Shown: positions 34,476 through 44,008 of the stretch, in pieces
Layout: each line of letters begins with the position of its first letter
How positions within the stretch are numbered: the first letter of the stretch is position 1
NCBI RefSeq assembly: GCF_002803075.1
Contig: NZ_NNBK01000012.1
Location: 186,001 to 250,000, forward strand
Direction of reading: 5' to 3'
Length of the DNA stretch: 64,000 nt
From: Streptomyces sp. CB01373
Lineage (GTDB): Bacteria; Actinomycetota; Actinomycetes; Streptomycetales; Streptomycetaceae
Position numbers and translations under genes: made by a program
Notes under the pieces: generated by a model
The model's input: the letters and a program-made list of their open reading frames with translations, nothing else
What the model was told of the DNA's origin: nothing
The model's database searches: none

Positions 34476-36458
34476 ATGTCTTCCACCCTCACCCGTCCGG
34501 CGCTCGCCGGTGACGCGGCCGTGCGCGACGGGGTCGCGCCCAGGCGTCGCACTCGGATCTTCGCGCTGCCCGAGACCCGCTGGGCGGCAGCTGCCCTGGT
34601 GTTGTTCCTGATCGCGCTGCCGCTCTACCTGCTGGGGGCGCCGACGTGGTCCTGGGAGCCGCTGTTCGCCCTCACCTACGCCACTGGCGGCTGGGAGCCC
34701 GGCTGGGCCGGATTGCAGGCACTCAAGGAGCAGACGCTGGATGTGGACCTGCTGATGGTCGTTGCGGCGCTGGGGGCGGCGGCGATCGGACAGGTCCTGG
34801 ACGGCGCGCTGCTGATCGTTATCTTCGCCACTTCCGGAGCCTTGGAGGCGATCGCCACCGCGCGCACCGCCGACTCGGTGCGCGGCCTGCTCGACCTTGC
34901 CCCCACCACCGCCACCCGCCTGCTGAACGGCGGCGGCGAGGAGACGGTCCCCACCGAGCAGCTGGCCGTGGGCGACACCATCCTGGTGCGGCCCGGTGAG
35001 CGGGTCGGCGCCGACGGCCGCGTCCTGGACGGCGCGAGCGAGGTGGACCAGGCCACCATCACCGGCGAGCCGCTGCCGGTGGCGAAGGAAACCGGTGACG
35101 AGGTGTTCGCCGGCACCCTGAACGGCACCGGCGCGCTGCGGGTGAAGGTCGAGCGGGACCCGTCCGATTCGGTGATCGCCCGGATCGTGGCCATGGTCGA
35201 GGAAGCCTCCGAGACCAAGGCCCCCACCCAGCTGTTCATCGAGAAGATCGAACAGCGGTACTCGATCGGGATGGTGGCCGCCACCGTCACACTGTTCGCG
35301 CTGCCACTGCTGTTCGGCGCGGCGTTGCAGCCGACGCTGCTGCGCGCGATGACGTTCATGATCGTCGCCTCGCCGTGCGCTGTGGTGCTGGCCACCATGC
35401 CCCCACTGCTGTCCGCCATCGCGAATGCCGGACGCCACGGCGTCCTGGTCAAGTCCGCCGTGGTGATGGAACAGCTCGGCCAGATCGACGCGGTGGCGCT
35501 GGACAAGACGGGAACCCTGACCGAGGGCACCCCACGGGTGACCGACATCCGCCCGCTGACCGCCTCCGGCCTGAGCGAGAAGGAGCTGCTGCGGATCGCG
35601 GCGGCGGCCGAGCACCCCAGCGAGCACCCGCTGGCCCGCGCCGTCGTGGATGCCGCCCGCACCCGCGACCTGGACATCCCCATGGTGGAGGACTTCACCT
35701 CCGCCCCCGGCACCGGAGTGACGGCCACCGTCGACGGCAAGGCCGTCGCGGTCGGCAGCCCCGCCCGGCTGCGAGGCGGCCGAGATGACCACCCGGTTGG
35801 CGTGGTCGCCGACCGGCTGGAGGACGAGGGCCGCACCGCTGTCCTGGTCGAGGTCGGGGGCACCCCGGTCGGGGTGCTGGGCATCGCCGACCGGCTGCGC
35901 GAGGAGGCCGCCGCCACCGTCACCGCCCTCACCGCCCTGACCGGCAGCACTCCGGTACTGGTCACCGGCGACAACCCGCGCGCCGCCGCCCGCCTGGCCG
36001 ACGAGGTCGGCATCACCGATGTCCGCGCGGGACTGCTGCCGCAGGACAAGGTCACCGCCGTCCAGGAACTGGAGCAGGCCGGGCGCAAGGTGCTGGTGGT
36101 CGGCGACGGCGTCAACGACGCTCCCGCGCTTGCCGCTGCCCACACCGGCATCGCCATGGGCCGGGCCGGCTCCGACCTCGCCCTGGAGACCGCCGACGCC
36201 GTCGTGGTCCGCGACGAACTGGCCACCATCCCCACCGTCGTCGCGCTCTCCCGCCGCGCGCGCCGCCTGATAGTGCAGAACCTGGTCATCGCCGCGGTCT
36301 GCATCATCGGCCTGGTCATCTGGGACCTGGCCGGGATCCTGCCGCTGCCGCTCGGTGTCGCCGGGCACGAGGGCTCCACCGTCATCGTGGGCCTGAACGG
36401 CCTGCGTCTGCTGGCGGACGCGGCCTGGAGCCGCGCCCGTAGCGGGAACGGACAGTGA
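34476..36458 (+). CDS. P1B-4-type heavy-metal-translocating ATPase (Co/Fe/Ni/Zn class)
   Basis: The 660-residue protein has all P-type ATPase hallmarks: TGEPLPV (actuator), DKTGTLTEG with the phosphorylated Asp at residue 343, HPLARAV for nucleotide binding and VGDGVNDAPAL. The membrane metal site is SPC at about residue 299 (not CPC) together with HEGST near 631, which defines the P1B-4 subgroup of CtpD/CtpJ/PfeT-like exporters for divalent Co, Fe, Ni or Zn. There is no N-terminal cysteine metal-binding domain. A divergent ArsR gene probably regulates it and a small cysteine-rich protein overlaps its stop. Confidence 0.95.
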   Translation: MSSTLTRPALAGDAAVRDGVAPRRRTRIFALPETRWAAAALVLFLIALPLYLLGAPTWSWEPLFALTYATGGWEPGWAGLQALKEQTLDVDLLMVVAALGAAAIGQVLDGALLIVIFATSGALEAIATARTADSVRGLLDLAPTTATRLLNGGGEETVPTEQLAVGDTILVRPGERVGADGRVLDGASEVDQATITGEPLPVAKETGDEVFAGTLNGTGALRVKVERDPSDSVIARIVAMVEEASETKAPTQLFIEKIEQRYSIGMVAATVTLFALPLLFGAALQPTLLRAMTFMIVASPCAVVLATMPPLLSAIANAGRHGVLVKSAVVMEQLGQIDAVALDKTGTLTEGTPRVTDIRPLTASGLSEKELLRIAAAAEHPSEHPLARAVVDAARTRDLDIPMVEDFTSAPGTGVTATVDGKAVAVGSPARLRGGRDDHPVGVVADRLEDEGRTAVLVEVGGTPVGVLGIADRLREEAAATVTALTALTGSTPVLVTGDNPRAAARLADEVGITDVRAGLLPQDKVTAVQELEQAGRKVLVVGDGVNDAPALAAAHTGIAMGRAGSDLALETADAVVVRDELATIPTVVALSRRARRLIVQNLVIAAVCIIGLVIWDLAGILPLPLGVAGHEGSTVIVGLNGLRLLADAAWSRARSGNGQ

Positions 36459-36862
36459 GCCGCCGCAGCCGCAAGGCCGCCTCCGCGAATGCAGGGGCGG
36501 CTCGCTGCATGGTCACCGTCTGCCGCGGCTGCTGCTGCGGCACGGCGAAGATCCCCGGCCTGGACCACGCCGCCCAGCTCGACCAGCTCCGCTCATCCCT
36601 CCCCCAGATCGCGCAGGTACGCGTCACCGGCTGCCTGGACGCTTGCGAGCACGCGAACGTCATCGTCATCCAGCCCTCTGCCGCAGGGCGTGCGGCCGGC
36701 GGGCGGCCGGTCTGGCTGGGCCTGGTCAACGACCGCGACGCCGCAGACGACATCGCGGCCTGGGTCGAAGCCGGCGGACCGGGCCTGGCCGACCCGCCCG
36801 GGGTCCTCGACCTGTACACGTTCAGCCCGTCCCGCCGCATCCGCCAAGCCGTCGAACCGTGA
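36455..36862 (+). CDS. (2Fe-2S) ferredoxin-like, thioredoxin-fold protein
   Basis: This 135-residue protein starts at GTG 36455, overlapping the ATPase stop. It has MVTVCRGCCCGT near the N terminus and VTGCLDACEHANVIVIQPS about 50 residues later, the four-cysteine spacing of thioredoxin-like [2Fe-2S] ferredoxins, plus extra cysteines in the first cluster. Translational coupling to the metal exporter suggests a metal-homeostasis role such as iron-sulfur sensing, electron transfer or metal delivery. In this family the function is largely uncharacterised. Confidence 0.85.
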   Translation: MSRRSRKAASANAGAARCMVTVCRGCCCGTAKIPGLDHAAQLDQLRSSLPQIAQVRVTGCLDACEHANVIVIQPSAAGRAAGGRPVWLGLVNDRDAADDIAAWVEAGGPGLADPPGVLDLYTFSPSRRIRQAVEP

Positions 36863-36863
36863 C

Positions 36864-36887
36864 CGACGCGATCCGGTAACCGCGTCG
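36864..36887 (+). terminator. hairpin after the ATPase operon
   Basis: CGACGCG pairs with CGCGTCG around a ten-base loop immediately after the ferredoxin-like gene's stop. Confidence 0.5.
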
Positions 36888-36944
36888 CCGGAGGGCGCAG
36901 ATGTCCCTGGCGCGGGCCGTAGGCGCCCCGGTCGGCCCTTCTTG

Positions 36945-37140
36945 TAGGTGGTGCTGAGCAGGCGGCGCCGTCATTGAATCCGGCCGTGCCGAAGCCGGCG
37001 GCGGCCGGGTTCTGCTCGTGCAGTGGGGTGAAGTCGACGTCCAGCTCGGGGTCGTATGCCTCGGGCTGGATGCCGAGCTCGTGCGTGGACTACTCGCCGA
37101 ACCGGTTGATGCGCTCGACCTCATGTTGTTGATCACCGCC
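36945..37140 (-). pseudogene. remnant of an unrecognised gene with an in-frame TAG
   Basis: On the minus strand a frame with G/C wobble bias reads HEVERINRFGE, TAG, STHELGIQPEAYDPELDVD, FTPLHEQNPAAAGFGTAGFN. No start or clear end is seen. It appears to be decayed coding sequence of unknown function. Apart from this remnant and a short direct repeat, nothing is seen between 36888 and 37822. Confidence 0.35.
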
Positions 37141-37402
37141 CATATTGCCCGAGGCGTTCACAGTGCTTCCTTCGCGGGGCCGCATCTGGGCGTCGATATC
37201 GTCGCCGAGACGCATCGGTCTGCCGCAGCCCCCGCAGGCGCGGGATTACCTCGATCACGCGGTCGACTGGCCCGCAACAGGCACCGATTGTGCTGTCTCG
37301 CGCGCGGGCGCTTTGACGGGGAGACTCATATGTAGCGGCCGTTCTCTCACTCTTCGTTGCTCGACATCTTGAAGCGTGCTGAACGGCTGCGCCTCGTTGC
37401 CT

Positions 37403-37440
37403 CTGAACCCGGGGGATCTCGGCTGAACCCGGGGGATCTC
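37403..37440. repeat. 18-bp direct repeat, 20-bp period
   Basis: CTGAACCCGGGGGATCTC occurs twice with two bases between the copies. It is in non-coding DNA about 400 bp upstream of the molybdate-binding protein gene. Confidence 0.7.
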
Positions 37441-37822
37441 AGCAGGTCGACTTGCCGCCGACGTTCAACGTCATCACGGCGGCAGTCCGGTCGGGCGCTG
37501 CGGCATCCATGCGTTCGCGACGAGGTGAATCACATTATGTATGGCTAAGGTGGTGTTTGGTCGTTATTCGTTCACGGCCCGGTTCTGGGGCCGCCAGGAG
37601 CCCACCTGTCACACGGGGAACATCCAGGGCGCAAGCCACGTGGCGCCGGTGCTGGTACCCACCGGGTGGCAGGACGGCTCACCAGGCGTGATCCCCAGAG
37701 TTCGGGCGCTGCGGCAGCAGGGCGAGGTGCAACTGCCGTCCGAGCAGACTCGACCCGTGCAGGCTACCGGCTCGTGCGTGCTCTCGCCCCGTGGCAGCGG
37801 GAAAGGGCGGAGGTGCGTGCAG

Positions 37823-38743
37823 ATGACGGTGCCGACTCGCCGGGGGATGCGAGTGCAGTTGGTGGGCGCGCTGGCGGCCATTGCGGCCCTGGTTGCCGGA
37901 GGCAGCGCGTCCGGCAACCAGACGGGAGCGCGGGCGGCGACCAGTAGCGGGCACGGAGCGGTACAGGTGCTGTATTGCGGGTCGCTGCAGAACTTCATGG
38001 AGCATGATCTCGGTCCGAAGTTCAGTGCCGCGACGGGTTACCAGTACCGCGGGGTCGGTGGCGGCTCCACCGAACTCGCCAACCAGATCAAGGGCAAGGT
38101 GCGTCAGGCCGATGTCTTCGTCAGTGCCAGCCCGAAGGTCAACGACTCGCTGAAGGGTGCGGCCAACGGCGACTGGGTGTCCTGGTACGTGGCGTTCGGC
38201 AGCGCCCCGGTGGTGATCGCGTACAACCCGCACAGCAAGTTCGCCGCCGCCCTGAAGGCCAAGCCGTGGTACCAGGTGATCACCGAGCCGGGCTTCCGGC
38301 TGGGCCGGACCGATCCGAAGCTGGATCCCAAGGGGGAACTGTCCGTACAGGCCCTGCAGCAGGCATCGCGCATCTCGAAGGACCCCGATCTGCTCTCCAA
38401 GGTGGAGAAGTCCTCGCAGGTATTCCCGGAACAGGAACTCGACGGAAGGCTCGAATCGGGACAGCTGGACGCCGCCTTCTTCTACAGCAATGAAGCCCTC
38501 GAGCAGCATGTACCCACCGTGGACCTCGGCGCGGTGAAGGTCGCCGCCCACTTCACCGCGACGGTGGTCAACCGGGCGCCCAACTCCGCGGGGGCCACGG
38601 CCTTCGTGCAGTACCTGCTGAGTGATCAGGGCAGGGCGAGTCTGGCCGCACACGACGTGACCCTTTCTGGACCCGACGTCGTTGGCGACAAGGCGGCGGT
38701 CCCCGCGCCACTGCGTACCGACCTGACGAGGACAGCCGGCTGA
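37823..38743 (+). CDS. molybdate/tungstate ABC transporter substrate-binding protein
   Basis: The protein is 306 residues from ATG 37823 behind GGAGG; the open frame extends upstream without a better start. A basic N terminus and hydrophobic segment (LVGALAAIAALVAGGSASG) form a signal peptide. The mature part matches the ModA/WtpA group: VLYCGSLQNFMEHDLGPKFS, GGGSTELANQIKGKVRQADV, FVSASPKVND and DAAFFYSNEA. The two-lobed domain binds an oxyanion outside the membrane. A permease-ATPase fusion follows 29 bp downstream. Molybdate and tungstate cannot be told apart from sequence here. Confidence 0.87.
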   Translation: MTVPTRRGMRVQLVGALAAIAALVAGGSASGNQTGARAATSSGHGAVQVLYCGSLQNFMEHDLGPKFSAATGYQYRGVGGGSTELANQIKGKVRQADVFVSASPKVNDSLKGAANGDWVSWYVAFGSAPVVIAYNPHSKFAAALKAKPWYQVITEPGFRLGRTDPKLDPKGELSVQALQQASRISKDPDLLSKVEKSSQVFPEQELDGRLESGQLDAAFFYSNEALEQHVPTVDLGAVKVAAHFTATVVNRAPNSAGATAFVQYLLSDQGRASLAAHDVTLSGPDVVGDKAAVPAPLRTDLTRTAG

Positions 38744-38772
38744 CGACGTCGTCCTGCGGAGGGAGGCGGAGG

Positions 38773-40653
38773 GTGAGTCCACGACCAACGCGGCCTCGCG
38801 GTCAGGCATGCTCGCTCGGCACGCCGCTGCCCTGGCTCGCCTCCCTCCTGCTGCTGTATCTGCTGGCCCCCCTGGGGGCCTTCCTCGTGTGGGCGGCCGG
38901 GGCTCCGCGCGGCGCGCTGACCGCGCCCGGCGTCGGGGACGCTCTGACCGTCTCGCTGGAGACCGCGACCATTGCCACCGCGATCATCACCGTCCTCGGT
39001 GTGCCCCTGGCCTATCTGCTCGCGCAGGCCCGCGGCCGTATCGCCTCTCTGCTGGGGATGGCGGTGCAGCTTCCCCTGGCGATGCCGCCGCTGATGAGCG
39101 GCATCCTGCTGCTGTACATCGTCGGACCGTACGCCCCGCTCGGGCGCCTCTTCGGCGGTCGGCTGACCGATCACGCGGCCGGGATCGTACTGGCCCAGGT
39201 CTTCGTGGCGGCCCCTTTCCTCATCATCGCCGCGCGCTCGGCCTTTGCCGCCCTCGACCAGGATCTGACGGATGTCGCCGCCACCCTCGGCCACGGACGC
39301 CTGTCCCGATTCACCCGCGTCGCCCTGCCCGGCGCGGCTCCAGGCATCCAGGCCGGCCTCCTGCTCGCCTGGCTGCGCGCCTTCGGCGAGTTCGGCGCCA
39401 CCGTCGTCCTGGCGTACCACCCCTACTCGCTGCCGGTTTACACCTACGTTCAGTTCGGCAGCACCGGACTGAACGCGACCCTGCTGCCGGTAGCCGTGAG
39501 CCTCGCCGCCGCCGTGGTCATTCTGGCCGTCAGCCACTTCACCGCCTACCTGCGGCTGCCCCACCGCCGCCCCACCGTGCTGCCCACACCCCGTGCGCCG
39601 TCGTCCCGGACCCCTTCGCGGCTCGCCTTCGACCTGCACGCCCGGTCGGGCAGCTTCCAACTGCGGGTCTCGCACACATCCCGGGGCCGCCACCTGGCAA
39701 TCCTGGGCCCCTCCGGCGCCGGCAAGACCCTGACTCTGCGCCTGGTGGCCGGCCTCGTCCGTCCCGAGGCCGGATACGTCCGGCTGGACGACGCCGACAT
39801 CTCGGCGGTACCGCCCGAGCACCGGGGCATCGGCTATGTCCCACAGGAGGCCAGCCTGATCCCTCACCTGACGGTCTGGCGGCAGATCACCTTCGGCTCC
39901 GGCACCGACCCCGCTCTGGCCGTCCACTGGCTCCGCCAGCTTCACCTCGACGGGCTCCAGCACCGCCTGCCCCACCAACTGTCCGGCGGCCAGCGCCGAC
40001 GTGTCGCCCTCGCCCGCGCCCTCGCCCGCGACCCCCGCCTGCTCCTGCTCGACGAGCCGTTCACCGGCCTCGACACCCTTGTGCGCGACGACCTGCGGTG
40101 GGAACTGCGCCGCCTGCAGCAAGGCACCGCACCCACCACCGTGCTCATCACCCACGATCCCGAGGAAGCGGCCCTCCTCGCCGACGAAATACTCATCGTC
40201 GCCCACGGTCGGCTCCTGCAAGCCGGAGCGCAGCAAGAGGTCTTCGCCCACCCCGCCACCCCGGAGGCCGCACGCCTGCTCGGCATCCGCAACCTGCACA
40301 CCGGACACCTCGCCGACTCCCACACCCTCGACGTCGACGGCACCCGCATCCCGGTCGCCACCACCGACCTTCCCACGGGCACGCCTGTCGCCTGGTGCAT
40401 ACGGCCCGAGGACGTCCGCCTCACCAACACCGGCGGTCACCGGGCAACCATCCTCGACACCGTCCAACTCGGCGCCATCACCGAGATCCGCGCCGCGCTG
40501 GCCAACGGACACGAGATGCGCATCGCCCTCACCACACAGGACGCACTCCCGACAACCGGCGGCTGCCGACTCCAGATGCCCCCCGAGGCCATCACCGTCT
40601 GGCCGGCGCCCCCCGACACCATCCAGCACCCACTCGCCTACCGCACCACCTGA
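38773..40653 (+). CDS. fused molybdate/tungstate permease and ATP-binding protein (ModB-ModC)
   Basis: This 626-residue protein starts at GTG 38773 behind GGAGGGAGG. Residues ~15-265 are a ModB-type permease with six hydrophobic segments and the EAA loop (DVAATLGHGRLSRFTRVALP). Residues ~280-625 are the ATPase: GPSGAGKT, LSGGQRRRVALA, LLDEPFTGLD, ITHDPEEA and a C-terminal TOBE-like domain (WCIRPEDVRL), where oxyanion sensing may occur. ModB and ModC are normally separate proteins; this arrangement parallels the importer fusion at 24.3-26.2 kb. Confidence 0.92.
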   Translation: MSPRPTRPRGQACSLGTPLPWLASLLLLYLLAPLGAFLVWAAGAPRGALTAPGVGDALTVSLETATIATAIITVLGVPLAYLLAQARGRIASLLGMAVQLPLAMPPLMSGILLLYIVGPYAPLGRLFGGRLTDHAAGIVLAQVFVAAPFLIIAARSAFAALDQDLTDVAATLGHGRLSRFTRVALPGAAPGIQAGLLLAWLRAFGEFGATVVLAYHPYSLPVYTYVQFGSTGLNATLLPVAVSLAAAVVILAVSHFTAYLRLPHRRPTVLPTPRAPSSRTPSRLAFDLHARSGSFQLRVSHTSRGRHLAILGPSGAGKTLTLRLVAGLVRPEAGYVRLDDADISAVPPEHRGIGYVPQEASLIPHLTVWRQITFGSGTDPALAVHWLRQLHLDGLQHRLPHQLSGGQRRRVALARALARDPRLLLLDEPFTGLDTLVRDDLRWELRRLQQGTAPTTVLITHDPEEAALLADEILIVAHGRLLQAGAQQEVFAHPATPEAARLLGIRNLHTGHLADSHTLDVDGTRIPVATTDLPTGTPVAWCIRPEDVRLTNTGGHRATILDTVQLGAITEIRAALANGHEMRIALTTQDALPTTGGCRLQMPPEAITVWPAPPDTIQHPLAYRTT

Positions 40654-40659
40654 GCTTGT

Positions 40660-41420
40660 TCCGCTTTGACGGACACCATCGGTGTGGTGGTCGGACGGCC
40701 AGGGCGGCTTCGTAGTGGGCGGACTGCGGTAGCCGAGACTGCTGTGCAGCCGGTGCAGGTTGTACCAGCCCTCGATCCACTCGAAGCCTGTCGTGCGGGC
40801 AGTGGACCTGCTCGGCCAGGGAAGGTTGCCGAACAGTTCGCTCTTCAAGGTGGCGAAGAACGACTCGGCCAGCGCGTTGTCCCAGCACTGGCCGGTGCGG
40901 CCAGCCGACAGCTCGACATCCAACTCGGCTGCCAGAAGGCCGAATTCACGGCTGGTGTCCTGGCAGCCGCGGTTGGGATGGAAGATCACCGAGCCGGCGG
41001 GACGGTGTCGGCGGCAGGCGGACCGCAGCGCCTCGGCGACCAACTCGGTGCGCAGTTGGTCGGCGGTGGCCCAGTCAGCCACTCGCCGGGAGGCGATGTC
41101 GATGACGGTGGCCGGGGAGAGCCGGCCTGGTCGGTAGGGATATAGGTGACGTCGCCGTACCAGCGGGCGTCAGTCGCAATCGGTACGGGCAGGAAGTCAC
41201 GCAGGACCAGGTCCGGGCGGGTCGCCGCGTGCGGGGCAGGGATCGTGGTGCGGTGCCGTCGTCGTGGTGCGGCGACGTCGTCTACGGTGCTGGCCTGCGA
41301 GCCCGGCGGCCCGCATCAGCCGGGCGATGCGTCTGCGGCCGCAGACGGTCCCCTCACGCTGCAGGACCCCTGGCGGGTGACGGCCGCACACCGCCCGCTG
41401 GGCAGCATCATGAGGGCCCG
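40660..41420 (-). mobile_element. IS3-family transposase (OrfB) remnant, frameshifted
   Basis: The minus strand shows GRRRIARLMRAAGLAGQ, RPDLVLRDFLPVPIATDARW, YGDVTYIPTDQAGS, a frame change near 41117, then RVADWATADQLRTELVAEAL, FHPNRGCQDTSREF and WDNALAESFFATLKSELFG with the catalytic Glu, and EWIEGWYNLHRLHSSLGYRS. Another frame change lies near 40710. OrfA and the inverted ends are not identifiable. The element borders a truncated DyP gene. Confidence 0.8.
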
Positions 41421-41509
41421 CAAGGAGGTCTACCGCCGCTCCTCCCTGCTGCGTCACCAGCTCAACCACCAAGAACGGCGCGAGCCGCGCACAGCGGAGG
41501 CAGCGTCCT

Positions 41510-42594
41510 TCCCCGTATGTCGGCGCCTGCGTCCTGCTGCGCATTGATGATCAGACCGACGGCCGGCAGATGCTCAAGCGCCTGGTCCCTCACGTCGCTT
41601 CGGCGGCCCGCTGGTGGGATCCGCCCAGCCAGGCCTGGTTGAGCGTGGCGTTGAGCCACGCCGGGCTGCGCGCTCTGCACGTGCCGCAGGCGTCGCTGGA
41701 CAGCTTCCCGGCCGCTTTCCGTGAGGGCATGGCCGCCGGCGCGGCCCGGCTCGGCGACACCGGCGAAAGCAGCCCCGAGCACTGGGACGCCCCGCTGGGC
41801 AGCAGCGACGTACACCTGGCCGTGTCCGTCTTCGCCCCGGACGACACAGGACTGGAATCACTGCTGGAGGAGCGACGCCAAGCGCTGCGCGGTCTGCCAG
41901 GCGTACAGGTGATCTACCGGCTCGACGCCGCCCAACTACCGGCCAAGCGCACGCATCTGGGCTTCGTGGACGGCATCGATGAGCCGGACGTCGAAGGCGC
42001 GGGTGTGGCCAGCATCCTCCGGACCGACCGCGAGTACTACGGCTACATGCCGGGCTTCGGGCCCACGATCAAAGCCGGGGAATTCGTCCTCGGTTACGAA
42101 AACCAGCTCGGCCGGCTCTCCCCCATGCCCGAGCCCGACGTACTGGCCCGCAACGGCACCTACGTAGCCTTCCGCAAACTCCACATGAAGGTCGCCGACT
42201 TCCGCCGCTACCTGAGGGACAACGCCTCCTCGCCCGAGGAGGAAGAACTCCTGGCGGCCAAGATGGTCGGCCGCTGGCGCAGCGGAGCACCCTTGGTCCT
42301 CGCACCCGGCCGTGACGACCCGGAGCTGGCCGCAGATCCCCCGCGGGCCAACGACTTCACCTACCGCCAGGACGACCCCGCCGGTCTGCGTTGCCCCATG
42401 GGCGCCCACATCCGCCGCATGAACCCCCGCGACGCCCTGGAAGACACGATCGCGGACGTGCGCATCCACCACGCCCTGCGCCGCGGCACCACCTACGGCC
42501 CGATGCTCCCCGAAGGACGACTCGATGACGACGGCGCCGAGCGTGGCATCGTGTTCATCTTCATGGGCGCCGACCTCGTCCGGCAGTTCACATC
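41510..42594 (+). pseudogene. DyP-type heme peroxidase, truncated at both ends
   Basis: The frame covers VLLRIDDQTDGRQMLKRLVP through the GxxDG-containing FVDGIDEPDVEG, FVLGYENQLGRLSPMPEPD, CPMGAHIRRMNPRDA (proximal heme His region) and ERGIVFIFMGADLVRQF. The last ~40 residues expected in a DyP enzyme are replaced by unrelated sequence after 42594, and the N terminus is lost near the IS3 remnant. The core is well preserved, so inactivation is probably recent. From here to 42890 no gene is seen. Confidence 0.78.
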
Positions 42595-42891
42595 AGGAAG
42601 GCCCTGCGTGTCCAAGAGGCATTCCAGCACCTGCTCGACGAGGCAGGCTGACGGTCGACCACCAGCCTGTCGCGCCGTGCCAGCTGACCCGCTGTCTGAG
42701 CAATCGGAGCTGACCTTCCCCTCGTAGCGTGGGCGCGGATTTCGTCGGGCCCGGGGTTCTCGCCCTGACCGCCTGCGGCCGCAGAGACAGCCACCGGCCC
42801 GGGGCCCTGCCAATCCGTGGCAGCCCTGGTGCTGTCTCCACGGACCGCATCCCCCGCCCTGGGCCGCCCTGGGCGAAACAGAGACGCTGGA

Positions 42892-42918
42892 GTACGATTT
42901 CCGTTCGATTAATCGTAC
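42892..42918. promoter_or_regulatory. inverted repeat just upstream of a TTG-start gene
   Basis: GTACGATT and AATCGTAC form a perfect 8-bp inverted repeat with 11 bases between them. The inner CGATTAATCG is itself palindromic. The site ends 20 bp before the downstream start codon and next to its G-rich RBS, a position suited to a repressor operator. Confidence 0.55.
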
Positions 42919-42937
42919 GGCTCTGGGGGGACGGGCC

Positions 42938-43399
42938 TTGAGCGTCCAACTGAGGGAAACTGCAGTGCAGTTGGCAGACGTGCTCTGGCGTCAGCACACC
43001 GTGTACCGGGACCGGGCCGGGGGTGTGGTCATCCGGGGAGAGCATGTGCAGCGCTGGATCAGTCTCGCCCCCTCGGGCCGCAGGGACGAAGTCCTGCTCC
43101 GCGCGGGCCGTATCCTCGACGGCGGCACCACCGCTCCGGCGCGTTCGGAGACTGTCGTACCGCTCTGCGCCGGCACCGGCGAGCTCGCCGCGGCCTGCCG
43201 TCGCCTGCTCGCCGAGACCGCCGCCGACGCCGCACTGCCCGCCCCGGCGGCTCCAAGCCGGACCAAGCGGTCCGAGAAACCGAGACGGCCCGGGCGGAAA
43301 GGGAAACGGATGAGCTTCGCCTCCTGGACGATCCTCGCCTGTGTGGTCGGCATCGTCGCCCTGTACGCCTACAGCACTGCGACGACCGGCACGCGCTGA
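42938..43399 (+). CDS. small tail-anchored membrane protein, function unknown
   Basis: This 153-residue protein probably starts at TTG 42938 behind a run of six Gs. Residues 1-90 are soluble (VQLADVLWRQHTVYRDRAGG, VQRWISLAPSGRRDEVLLRA). A basic linker (RTKRSEKPRRPGRKGKR) is followed by a single C-terminal helix (WTILACVVGIVALYAYS), predicting a cytosolic domain anchored by its tail. No family is recognised. The inverted repeat upstream suggests specific regulation. Confidence 0.7.
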   Translation: MSVQLRETAVQLADVLWRQHTVYRDRAGGVVIRGEHVQRWISLAPSGRRDEVLLRAGRILDGGTTAPARSETVVPLCAGTGELAAACRRLLAETAADAALPAPAAPSRTKRSEKPRRPGRKGKRMSFASWTILACVVGIVALYAYSTATTGTR

Positions 43400-44008
43400 G
43401 CACACGGCAGTCATCGGCGAGCCGCCACGCCCGCTGCGCATCCCTCGGGAAGGCGACCTGGCCGCCATCGTCAGCAGGTCGCGTCGCTTGGGGCGTGCAC
43501 GCTTCGTGTCATAGCTGTGACGTTGGTAGAGACGCTCTTCGCAAGGGTGTTGACCTCGCAACCATCCACCGTCACCCGTGACACTCCGGTTTCCTGTCGC
43601 GCTGTACGTAGTGACCCCGGGCGGGGTCAGGCGCCTGCACTCCGGGGGGAGGCTCGCGGGACCGACGTGCAGGGGATGGCCGGCTTCCCCGTGGCGGGTC
43701 TGCCCCTGCTCGAAAGGCCGGCCTGGGCGCCCAACACGTGGCAGGGCGCGCCCGGATGCAGGCATCCGCACTTCTGGCACGCGAGCAAGTCGTCACTCTC
43801 CGTGCTTGCTTGGTCGAGCTGGTGGGCGGGGTCCTGATAGCCTGCTGCGATCTTGGAAATGGGACCCCGTCGGTGTGCGCCGGCGGTCCGGCTACTGCGC
43901 GTTCGCTGCCCTTGACCGGGCGGTATCTCATCGCGTGAACGAGAAGAACCCTGGTGCCCCCGGCCTGGCGGGGTTCGGTCCTGGCAGTCCACTTGGAGGG
44001 CGTTCGGC
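43400..44008. other. intergenic region without a convincing gene
   Basis: Open frames exist on both strands, including a minus-strand frame with a CxxC-like pair (ACQKCGCLHPGAPC). None has a good RBS, family match or consistent codon bias. The kinase promoter presumably lies in the right part. Confidence 0.5.

Noticed and set aside
34476..36458. Copper (P1B-1) or cadmium/zinc (P1B-2) ATPase
   Set aside because: Both classes use CPC in the sixth transmembrane helix; this protein has SPC and HEGST, which define P1B-4.
38626..41082. An 818-codon minus-strand frame beginning like an IS3 transposase
   Set aside because: Only the first ~140 codons match transposase; the rest is the antisense of ModB-ModC. 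It is treated as an IS3 remnant.
43627..43992. Minus-strand 121-codon frame with a CxxC pair
   Set aside because: No RBS, irregular codon bias and no family resemblance; the cysteine pair is likely by chance.
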